From: JAOAFZ01 sp964412815
Lineage (GTDB): Bacteria; Patescibacteriota; Microgenomatia; UBA1406; GWC2-37-13
Length of the DNA: 64,000 bases
NCBI GenBank assembly: GCA_964412815.1
Contig: CAYPQF010000026.1
Coordinates: forward strand, 248,001 to 312,000
Direction: 5' to 3'
Under the pieces are notes generated by a model. That model was not told the DNA's origin, searched no databases, and saw nothing but the letters and a program-made list of their open reading frames with translations. Positions 43,758 through 51,305 of the stretch are shown here, one piece after another. Position 1 is the stretch's first letter. Each line of letters opens with the position of its first letter. A program made the translations under genes and the position numbers.

Positions 43758-45014
43758 ATGAAATATATTATTATCATTTTATTCTTTTTACTGTCGGTGT
43801 GCCCGGTAGAGGCATCTCTACAGTTAAATGAACTCTATCCTTCGCCGGATAAGTCCTCAACAGAATGGATTGAGATAGTGAACAGGGGTACTCAGCCGAT
43901 CTCAACAAACGGATACCGCATTCGTGACGCGGCTAACAATACACTTCCCCTTACCGCAACTCAGCTGGAATCCGGTGGTTTTTATATTGCAACAGCCAGC
44001 AGTCTGCTCAACAATTCAGGTGATACCGTGTATCTTGTAAACCCCTCGGGAGAAGTTGTAGATACTGCAACGTATTCTGCTACACTCACATCATCTCAAT
44101 CAGTTGCCAGATGCACAGACACAGAGTGGATTGTCACTACAAGTATCTCCAGAGAACGGGATAACCTGGAAGCCTGTATAACCCCTTCACCTACCCCACT
44201 GGTGAGTACGGCGACTACTCCAGTACCAACCGCCACGTCTGCTCCCCCTTCCCCGACCATAGTATCACCTACACCTGCGAACACACCTGTCGTTTCAGAA
44301 GTCATGACTTCGCCTGAAAGTGGAGAGAAGGAGTGGATTGAACTTTACAATCCATATTCTTTTGCACTCCCGCTCGATGAGTTTCAGATTGACGATGGTG
44401 AAGGCGGGTCCCGGCCAAAGTTCTTAAGCGGTACTATCCCGCCTCATTCCTATTATGTGGTAACATTACGCACTGGAATCTTTAATAATGAAGGTGACCA
44501 GGTGCGGTTGTTATCAAGTCAGAACAATGTTATCGACGTGTTTTCCTATACCAGCGGGAAAAAAAACAAAACCTGGGGTCGGCTACAACCGGTACTCAAT
44601 ACCGCTGTTTGTATGATGGCTCCGTCTCCCGGAAAAAAGAATACCCTGTGTCTTGTTGAGGATCCTGGAGAAACAGCTATACACGCAGCAGAATACAACG
44701 GGTCAGGTTCAGAGAAAGGAGCTGGGTCACGGTCCCTGGCAGGGCAAACGACCGTACCGGCAACTCCCGTGCATACAAAACGTTCTGGTGGTGGATCTGA
44801 CACTCAGGCACCGGCTGTCCTTGAGGAGTACGTGGCATCACTTTCAACACCCGATCGCACGTACCCTGACATTCCGGTCTCCGTTCAGCTGCGTTCGCCG
44901 GTACCTCCAGACTCCCGTTCAACAACCGTTGCGCTGACCGTCTCACTTGCCAGCTCGGTATTCTCTTTTCTTTCTATCTTGTTTAAGATAAACAGAGTAT
45001 ACTTACCTCTATGA
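43758..45014 (+). CDS. Secreted protein with two lamin-tail domains
   Basis: The 418-residue protein begins with a signal peptide (IIIILFFLLSVCPVEA). Two lamin-tail (LTD) beta-sandwich domains follow (about 20-135: LQLNELYPSPD, then EWIEIVNRG; and about 175-300: ISEVMTSPESGEKEWIELYN). They are joined by a Pro/Thr/Ser linker (about 136-172). The C-terminus has a second disordered region and a hydrophobic segment (TVSLASSVFSFLSILF, about 395-412) that may anchor it. Bacterial LTD domains occur on extracellular adhesins and nucleases; no nuclease domain is present. It overlaps the VanZ-like gene by 4 bp and heads the operon. Confidence 0.85.
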   Translation: MKYIIIILFFLLSVCPVEASLQLNELYPSPDKSSTEWIEIVNRGTQPISTNGYRIRDAANNTLPLTATQLESGGFYIATASSLLNNSGDTVYLVNPSGEVVDTATYSATLTSSQSVARCTDTEWIVTTSISRERDNLEACITPSPTPLVSTATTPVPTATSAPPSPTIVSPTPANTPVVSEVMTSPESGEKEWIELYNPYSFALPLDEFQIDDGEGGSRPKFLSGTIPPHSYYVVTLRTGIFNNEGDQVRLLSSQNNVIDVFSYTSGKKNKTWGRLQPVLNTAVCMMAPSPGKKNTLCLVEDPGETAIHAAEYNGSGSEKGAGSRSLAGQTTVPATPVHTKRSGGGSDTQAPAVLEEYVASLSTPDRTYPDIPVSVQLRSPVPPDSRSTTVALTVSLASSVFSFLSILFKINRVYLPL

Positions 45015-45406
45015 AACGAGTTCTGCGAGCAGTATGGTTATGGGCTCCTCCCATCATACTCATGATCACTATTTTTATACTTTCTTCACGCCAGAATATC
45101 GGCGTGTCAGACTCAGAAGCCGTTAACTTTTCTCTCTTTAAATCTCTTCATGTAATCGAGTACTGCATACTGTATCTGTTGTTTTTCCGGGCCTATCTGG
45201 GATCAGGCATCTCATATGCAAGAAGTATTTTATATGGGGCTATCTCCGCGCTTGGATACGGAATTCTAGATGAAGTTCATCAGACCTTTGTACCAACCCG
45301 TACTGGCACACTCCGCGATGTTTTTATTGATATGATTGGTATTTCAATCGGTGTTTTGTATACTAAATATAATACCCAGTTTATAAAAAAAATCTTACGA
45401 GCATGA
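45011..45406 (+). CDS. VanZ-like membrane protein
   Basis: The 131-residue protein has four helices and the VanZ-family motifs FKSLHVIEYCILY in helix two and GILDEVHQTFVPTRTGTLRDVFID near the third-fourth helix boundary. VanZ-like proteins are associated with cell-envelope stress and low-level teicoplanin resistance; the biochemical activity is not established. It overlaps genes on both sides by 4 bp, so it belongs firmly to this surface operon. Confidence 0.88.
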   Translation: MKRVLRAVWLWAPPIILMITIFILSSRQNIGVSDSEAVNFSLFKSLHVIEYCILYLLFFRAYLGSGISYARSILYGAISALGYGILDEVHQTFVPTRTGTLRDVFIDMIGISIGVLYTKYNTQFIKKILRA

Positions 45407-46323
45407 AGAAGGTAGTGAATTGGTTTCATCATTTTTTTATTCCCCGTGAACATAATAACTTTCGTGCGAAAGCGATCCATCTGCATTCTCTTGCTACCTA
45501 TCTCCTCCTTTTAATCGGTCTGAGTTTTTTTATAAGCTACAATCCTGATGCAAATAATGTTCTGGGATATGCAACAGACATTAATGTAAACAAACTGCTT
45601 GAGCTAACCAATGCCGAACGCGCCAAGCAGAACCTTCCTCCGCTACAGTATAATGATCAGCTTGCGGTAGCAGCACAAAACAAAGCAAACGATATGTTTG
45701 CCCGGGATTACTGGGCACACTATGGTCCGGATGGAACGACACCCTGGAGCTTTATTCTTTCTACTGGATATAAGTACGAATACGCAGGCGAGAATCTTGC
45801 CAAGAACTTTCTGTTTAGCGATGGTGTTGTCCAGGGTTGGATGAACTCAGAGACGCACCGGGAAAATATTCTGCGTCCGGAATATACAGAGATAGGCTTT
45901 GCAGTAGCAAACGGAGTACTCAATGGAGAAGAAACAACACTGGTTGTTCAGATGTTCGGGACACCGCTGGGTGGTCCTGCGCCAGTTATTGCAGCTGATC
46001 GTCCTGACCCGTTGGAAGCAGAAAATGCAGCTCCGGCAGAACAGTCTGTCCCCGCTCAGGAAGTACTGCAACAGCCGGTGGTGCAGGGGAATCAAAACAT
46101 GCTGACACAGCAGTCATCACAGTTCTCATGGGCTAAGATGTTCTATAACTCAAAGCTCTTCTTCCTCTTCTTCCTCTTTGTTGCCTTCGCACTTGATCTC
46201 TTTGTTGCAATACGCATGAATGTGGTTCAGATCCATGTTGGAGGAAAACATATGGTGCATATGCTCTTTATCGGCTTTGTTATTGCCGGTGTATTGATTG
46301 TTGCAAACGGTAAAATCCTGTAA
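45403..46323 (+). CDS. CAP-domain (SCP-like, YkwD-type) membrane protein
   Basis: The 306-residue protein has an N-terminal helix (about 28-46) and an extracytoplasmic CAP domain (about 60-195). The latter shows LLELTNAERAKQNLPPL, WAHYGPDGTTPW, YAGENLAKNF and WMNSETHRENIL, the last holding the conserved HRENI motif. A Pro/Gln/Ala linker follows and two C-terminal helices anchor it again (about 247-266 and 280-300). Bacterial CAP proteins are secreted and linked to spore coats or envelope functions, with unclear chemistry. It overlaps the VanZ-like gene by 4 bp. Confidence 0.9.
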   Translation: MKKVVNWFHHFFIPREHNNFRAKAIHLHSLATYLLLLIGLSFFISYNPDANNVLGYATDINVNKLLELTNAERAKQNLPPLQYNDQLAVAAQNKANDMFARDYWAHYGPDGTTPWSFILSTGYKYEYAGENLAKNFLFSDGVVQGWMNSETHRENILRPEYTEIGFAVANGVLNGEETTLVVQMFGTPLGGPAPVIAADRPDPLEAENAAPAEQSVPAQEVLQQPVVQGNQNMLTQQSSQFSWAKMFYNSKLFFLFFLFVAFALDLFVAIRMNVVQIHVGGKHMVHMLFIGFVIAGVLIVANGKIL

Positions 46324-46328
46324 TTACT

Positions 46329-46610
46329 ATGAAAAAATTTTTCAAACATATTATCAAAGAAATCCAGATGCATAAGTTCGATTACATCCTGTTTTTAACA
46401 GCGGGAGCGTTCTTTATCATCTCACTTCAGATTTTTAAGGGAGAACGTTTGCTTGAATTTATGATATTATTAGCATTCACCTCATTTTATATTATATGGG
46501 GTATGTATCATCACGTTGTCGAGAATACAGTTCAATTAAAAAACATTATTGAGTACGTGCTGATCGGTTTTACTATAATATTTCTCGTTAAACTCATAAT
46601 TTTCCCGTAA
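46329..46610 (+). CDS. Small three-helix membrane protein
   Basis: The 93-residue protein has a basic N-terminus (KKFFKHIIKEIQMHKFDY) and three hydrophobic helices (about 18-36, 42-60 and 73-91). No family was recognised. It lies 5 bp after the CAP gene and 3 bp before the nucleotidyltransferase, so it is part of the same operon. Confidence 0.7.
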   Translation: MKKFFKHIIKEIQMHKFDYILFLTAGAFFIISLQIFKGERLLEFMILLAFTSFYIIWGMYHHVVENTVQLKNIIEYVLIGFTIIFLVKLIIFP

Positions 46611-46613
46611 CCT

Positions 46614-47357
46614 ATGAAAGGTATCATTCTTGCCGGAGGACGCGCCACACGGTTGCGACCACTTACCAAGATCACTTCCAAACAGCTGCTCCCCATCTAC
46701 AACAAGCCGATGATCTTCTACCCGATCGAAACCCTGATTAATGCAGGTATCACCGATATTCTGATCATTATTGCTCCAGATTATGCCGGTCACTTTTTGA
46801 ATCTACTGGGTTCTGGTAGAGAGTTTAATGCCAGATTTACCTACGAAATTCAGGAAGAACCACGTGGTCTGGCAGATGCTTTTATTATTGGTGAACAGTT
46901 TATCGGCAATGATAATGTCACCATGATTCTGGGAGACAACATCTTTGATCATGACTTTTCTGAAGTCATCAAAAACTTCCAGTCCGGCGCACATGTCTTT
47001 GCCAAAAAAGTACCTGATCCGGAACGCTACGGTGTAGTCAAGTTTGATGAACAGATGAATGCTGTTGAGGTGCGCGAAAAGCCAACTGAATTTTTAAGTG
47101 AGTATGCTGTTACCGGGATCTATGTATTTGACAACCGTGCTTCCCAGTTTGCAAAGAATGTTATCCCGTCGGCACGGGGTGAGATCGAAATTCCAGACCT
47201 GTACCGCCAGTATCTAGAACGCGGTGAGCTGAAAGTATCTGTTCTGGACAGTCTCTGGGAAGATGCAGGTACCTTCGACAGCTGGCTGCGGGTCAACAAC
47301 TATATGGCACTCAAAAGCGGCGTATCTAAAGATACATTATTAGAGTTTCAAATCTAA
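46614..47357 (+). CDS. Sugar nucleotidyltransferase (RmlA-like)
   Basis: The 247-residue protein has the nucleotide-binding motif GIILAGGRATRLRPLT, followed by KQLLPIYNKPMIFYPIETL, MILGDNIF (metal-binding Asp) and EVREKPTEFLSEYAVTGIYVFD. These match glucose-1-phosphate thymidylyltransferases, which make dTDP-glucose from dTTP and glucose-1-phosphate. It is shorter than classical RmlA (about 290 residues) and lacks most of the C-terminal helical region that forms the allosteric site. The rest of the dTDP-rhamnose pathway is not in the window. It begins through a TAA-CCT-ATG junction. Confidence 0.88.
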   Translation: MKGIILAGGRATRLRPLTKITSKQLLPIYNKPMIFYPIETLINAGITDILIIIAPDYAGHFLNLLGSGREFNARFTYEIQEEPRGLADAFIIGEQFIGNDNVTMILGDNIFDHDFSEVIKNFQSGAHVFAKKVPDPERYGVVKFDEQMNAVEVREKPTEFLSEYAVTGIYVFDNRASQFAKNVIPSARGEIEIPDLYRQYLERGELKVSVLDSLWEDAGTFDSWLRVNNYMALKSGVSKDTLLEFQI

Positions 47358-47360
47358 CCT

Positions 47361-47627
47361 ATGGATGCAATACAAATATTACTCATCATCATCTTAATCC
47401 TCTCAACCTTTTTCCTGACTATTATCGGGATTCAACTCTTTATCACCCTGCGTGAATTTCGCAAAACCTTGAATAATGTAAATAAAATAGTCTCAAATTT
47501 TGAAAACCTCGGAGTCGGACTGAATCAGGGTATGGGCGAAGTGATCGGCTTTATGAATGGATTTAAGGTAATCCTGAAAGCAATACAAGTTATCTCCCAC
47601 CACAAGAATGAGTCAACCAAAGCATGA
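47361..47627 (+). CDS. Small membrane-anchored helical protein
   Basis: The 88-residue protein has one N-terminal helix (about 5-29, ILLIIILILSTFFLTIIGI), then an amphipathic helical part (LREFRKTLNNVNKIVSNFEN) like DUF948-type general stress proteins. It begins through a TAA-CCT-ATG junction and overlaps the next gene by 20 bp. Function unknown. Confidence 0.7.
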   Translation: MDAIQILLIIILILSTFFLTIIGIQLFITLREFRKTLNNVNKIVSNFENLGVGLNQGMGEVIGFMNGFKVILKAIQVISHHKNESTKA

Positions 47628-47976
47628 TCCTCACTATAACCGCTTCTGGTTCGGGTTTGCTGTCGGTGGAGCGGTCTGTGCGGCATTTGCGATGGCCGTC
47701 GGGACAAAACAGGGAAGAAAACTGGTTAAAAAGACGGTTGATTACGTAGAACAGATCGAAGATCAGCCAGATCAGCTCAATAAATTGTCAGATATGATCT
47801 TCTCTTTTATTGATCAAGCCGCGTCAGGAATGCCTGCAGCAGAAACAACCCAGAAAAAAGCGGAAGAAGAAGAAAAAGATCTCAACACTTTGAGTGCTGT
47901 TATTGATAAAATGAAAAATATCACTTCTGAAACAAAATCTGACAAAAAATTCTTTACGAAAACAAATAAAAAATAA
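47608..47976 (+). CDS. YtxH-like small protein
   Basis: The 122-residue protein has a hydrophobic glycine-rich segment (FWFGFAVGGAVCAAFAMAVG, about 12-31) directly followed by TKQGRKLVKKTVDYVEQ, the pattern of YtxH-like proteins. The remainder is charged and helical. Overlap of 20 bp with the preceding membrane gene suggests joint function. It ends the surface operon, about 25 bp before the rpoB promoter. Confidence 0.7.
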   Translation: MSQPKHDPHYNRFWFGFAVGGAVCAAFAMAVGTKQGRKLVKKTVDYVEQIEDQPDQLNKLSDMIFSFIDQAASGMPAAETTQKKAEEEEKDLNTLSAVIDKMKNITSETKSDKKFFTKTNKK

Positions 47977-48000
47977 GTTGTTTTTACGCACAACTATCTA

Positions 48001-48029
48001 TTGACATAGATTACCTAGTATTGTATTAT
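48001..48029 (+). promoter_or_regulatory. Promoter of the rpoBC-str operon
   Basis: TTGACA (48001-48006), a 17-bp spacer and TATTAT (48024-48029) form a near-consensus promoter, with a start near 48036. The leader of about 52 nt begins with the hairpin CTCTGA-ATTC-TCAGAG (48035-48050), which would protect or regulate the 5' end. Confidence 0.75.
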
Positions 48030-48087
48030 TAAACCTCTGAATTCTCAGAGCGTATTATATATTGGATAAATTTTACCCTCACCCCGA

Positions 48088-51000
48088 ATGATTAAATCGA
48101 GCACACCTTTTTCTCCTAAACAGAAAATTAACCTTGGAACGGTAGATACTTACTTACAAGAGTTCGATTTGATAGAAATTCAAAAAACTTCGTGGAACAG
48201 CTTTGTTGAGCAGTCGCTCAAACAGACTATTCAGGAGTTCTTCCCTATTGAGGATTACACTGGCAAGAAGTTTACGCTCTACTTCGAGGATTTGTACCTT
48301 GGAGAACCTTCTTACACCAAAGAACTGTGTTTCCAGAAAAAGCTTACCTATGATCTTCCTGTCTATCTGAAACTGCGCCTGGTGAATAAAAAGACTGGTG
48401 TTGAAAAAGACCAGGATGTCTATTTCTTTAATCTGCCGATCATGACCGATCGCGGTACCTTTATCATCAACGGTATCGAACGTGCTGTCATCAGTCAGAT
48501 TGTACGCTCCCCGGGAATCTACTTTACGGCTGAAATTGACAAGACTGCCGGCTCAACCATGTATAACGCTGAAGTTCGTCCGTTTATCGGCGCATGGCTT
48601 GATTTCACCATTAACAAACAGGGATTAATCGAAGTAAAGGTTAATAAAAAGCGTAAGATGCTTGCTTCTGTCTTCCTCAAGCTCTTTGATGGAGAAAACA
48701 ACAATAAGCTGCTTTCTTACTTTAGCGATCTGGATAAGGAAATTGTTGAAAAATACATTGTGCCGACCTTTAAAAAAGATCGTACCAAGTCAAAAGATGA
48801 AGCTGTCCTTGAGTTCTACCGCAAGGTAAAGCCGGGTGAACCGCTGATTCTCGAAAACGCCTACAAGACATTAGATGCACTGTTCTTTAACAAGCAGCGC
48901 TACTCTCTTGCCGATGTCGGACGCTATAAAATCAACAAGAAACTAGGGGTAAACCTGGAGATCAACAAAGAAAACCACCTGTTGCAAAAGGTTGATATGA
49001 TCGCCACCATCAAGTACCTGGTAAACCTGACCAAGGGTAAGGGCAACTTCGATGATATTGATCATCTCGGAAACCGCCGCCTCCGCACTACTGGAGAACT
49101 GGTCGGAATGTACGGAATCCGTGCCGGTATGATCCGTGCTGAAAAAGAAGTCAAAGAACGTATGTCATTAATCACCTCGGATGTTGATCCAAGTCCATCT
49201 CAGGTCGTAAACAACAAACCTGTTGTTTCCGCAATGAATACCTTCTTCAAGACCAGTCAGCTCTCAACCATCGTTGATCAGACAAACTTGCTGTCAGAAC
49301 TTGATAATTTGCGCCGTATTACCGTCGGTGGACCGGGTGGTATCGAAAAGGAACGTGCTTCGTTCTCGATTCGTGACATCGCTTCCTCACAGTACGGTCG
49401 TATTGACCCTATCCGTTCTCCTGAAGGTCCAAACATCGGTGTGGTAACGTATCTTGCCATGTTCGGTCGCGTCAATCAGTTCGGATTTGTGGAAACCCCC
49501 TATGCCAAGCTGATCAAAGAAGAAAAGGGCGGAAAAGTTAAAGTAAAACCATCAGCTGAGTTTGAATGGCTCCAGGCAGACGATGAAGAACAGTACTTTA
49601 TCACAGCTGCAAACGTAGAATATGATGAAAACGGTTATATCACGAATGATGTCGTAATCGCCCGCCACAAGGGAGATATCCGTCAGGTACCGATCTCACA
49701 GGTTGATTACATTGATATCTCACCTCGTCAGGCTATCGGCGTCTCTGCCGCTATGATTCCGTTCCTGCAGAACGACGATGCGTCACGCGCACTCATGGGA
49801 ACCCATATGCAATGTCAGGCCGTTCCTCTGGTCAAGCCGGATGCTCCGTTTGTCGGAACTGGTATGGAAGATAAGGTTGCAACCGCTCTCGGTCGCGCCA
49901 TCACCTCCCCGGAAGATGGAACTGTCGAATATGTTGACGGAAGCCGTGTCGTAGTCAAGGGTAAGTCTGGAAAGACCTATGAATATGAAATGGAGCGTTA
50001 TGTACGCACCAATAAAGATGTTGCCTTCGATCAGAAGCCGGTTGTCGAACCGAAGCAGAAACTGAAGAAGGGTGATCTGATTGCTGATGGTCCTGGAACC
50101 CAGGATGGTCGTGTTGCACTCGGTCAGAACCTGGTTATTGCCTATACCTCACTTGAAGGTCTGGGTTACGAAGACGGATTTGTTATCTCAGAACGTCTGA
50201 TCAAGGATGATGTCTTTACCTCACTGGTAATGGAAGAATTCACCGCAGATGTAGTTGATACCAAACTGGGACCGGAAGAACTGACCCGCGATATCTCAAA
50301 TGTCCGCGAAGAAGTACTCCAGAACCTGGACAAGGATGGATACATCGTTGTTGGATCAGCCGTTAAAGGTGGAGACATTCTGGTCGGAAAGATCGCTCCA
50401 AAGGGAGAACGCGAACTGACTGCAGAAGAACGCCTGCTCCGTGCAATCTTCGGCGAAAAGGCAAAAGATGTAAAAGATACCTCTCTCCGCATGCCATACG
50501 GTAAGCGTGGAACAGTGGTCAACATCGAGACCATCGATTCACAGAAAGATCCAAACGAACTGGAACCAAGTGTTATCAAGCGTGTTCTGGTGCACACTGC
50601 ACAGCTCCGCAAGGTATCAGTTGGAGACAAGCTTGCCGGACGTCACGGAAACAAAGGTGTTATCGCCAAGATTCTGCCGGAATACGACATGCCGTACCTG
50701 GAAGATGGTACCCCGGTCGACATTATCATCTCACCGCTGTCGATTCTTGCCCGTATGAACTTAGGTCAGCTCTACGAGACCATGCTGGGTCTGATTGCTG
50801 CCAAGAATAATGAGCAGATCACCGTACCGGTATTTGAAAAGATCAAAGAAGACTTTATCATCGAACAGTTCAAGAAGAATGGCATTCCTCTGGACGGTAA
50901 GTCCAAGCTGATCGATGGAAAGACCGGACGTCCGTTTGAGCGTCCAGCTCTGGTCGGAATCGGATACATTATGAAACTGATCCACATGATTGAAGATAAG

Positions 51001-51300
51001 TTCCACGCACGCTCCGTCGGACCATACTCGCTGGTTACCCAGCAGCCGCTCGGTGGTAAGTCGCAGATGGGAGGACAGCGCTTCGGAGAAATGGAAGTCT
51101 GGGCCCTTGAAGCACATCGTGTACCACACGTATTGCAGGAAATGCTTACGATCAAGTCGGACGATGTTCGAGGACGTACCAAGGCATTCGAGTCAATTAT
51201 TAAAGGACTCGATATTCCACAGTCAAACGTACCGGAATCCTTTAACGTTCTGGTCAAGGAATTGAATGCACTTGGATTATCAATTGATTTTATTAACTAA
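48088..51300 (+). CDS. rpoB: RNA polymerase subunit beta
   Basis: The 1070-residue beta subunit has the expected order of conserved regions. These include SQIVRSPGIYF, the rifampicin-site region (SQLSTIVDQTNLLSELDNLRR, then RSPEGPNIG), LAGRHGNKGVI near 850, and QPLGGKSQMGGQRFGEMEVWALEA near the C-terminus. It lacks the large lineage inserts of proteobacteria. In the rifampicin cluster His526 and Ser531 (E. coli numbering) are replaced by Asn and Thr. Ribosomal genes rplKAJL are not upstream; the gene starts its own operon. No Shine-Dalgarno is evident before the ATG. Confidence 0.98.
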   Translation: MIKSSTPFSPKQKINLGTVDTYLQEFDLIEIQKTSWNSFVEQSLKQTIQEFFPIEDYTGKKFTLYFEDLYLGEPSYTKELCFQKKLTYDLPVYLKLRLVNKKTGVEKDQDVYFFNLPIMTDRGTFIINGIERAVISQIVRSPGIYFTAEIDKTAGSTMYNAEVRPFIGAWLDFTINKQGLIEVKVNKKRKMLASVFLKLFDGENNNKLLSYFSDLDKEIVEKYIVPTFKKDRTKSKDEAVLEFYRKVKPGEPLILENAYKTLDALFFNKQRYSLADVGRYKINKKLGVNLEINKENHLLQKVDMIATIKYLVNLTKGKGNFDDIDHLGNRRLRTTGELVGMYGIRAGMIRAEKEVKERMSLITSDVDPSPSQVVNNKPVVSAMNTFFKTSQLSTIVDQTNLLSELDNLRRITVGGPGGIEKERASFSIRDIASSQYGRIDPIRSPEGPNIGVVTYLAMFGRVNQFGFVETPYAKLIKEEKGGKVKVKPSAEFEWLQADDEEQYFITAANVEYDENGYITNDVVIARHKGDIRQVPISQVDYIDISPRQAIGVSAAMIPFLQNDDASRALMGTHMQCQAVPLVKPDAPFVGTGMEDKVATALGRAITSPEDGTVEYVDGSRVVVKGKSGKTYEYEMERYVRTNKDVAFDQKPVVEPKQKLKKGDLIADGPGTQDGRVALGQNLVIAYTSLEGLGYEDGFVISERLIKDDVFTSLVMEEFTADVVDTKLGPEELTRDISNVREEVLQNLDKDGYIVVGSAVKGGDILVGKIAPKGERELTAEERLLRAIFGEKAKDVKDTSLRMPYGKRGTVVNIETIDSQKDPNELEPSVIKRVLVHTAQLRKVSVGDKLAGRHGNKGVIAKILPEYDMPYLEDGTPVDIIISPLSILARMNLGQLYETMLGLIAAKNNEQITVPVFEKIKEDFIIEQFKKNGIPLDGKSKLIDGKTGRPFERPALVGIGYIMKLIHMIEDKFHARSVGPYSLVTQQPLGGKSQMGGQRFGEMEVWALEAHRVPHVLQEMLTIKSDDVRGRTKAFESIIKGLDIPQSNVPESFNVLVKELNALGLSIDFIN

Positions 51301-51305
51301 TCCCT

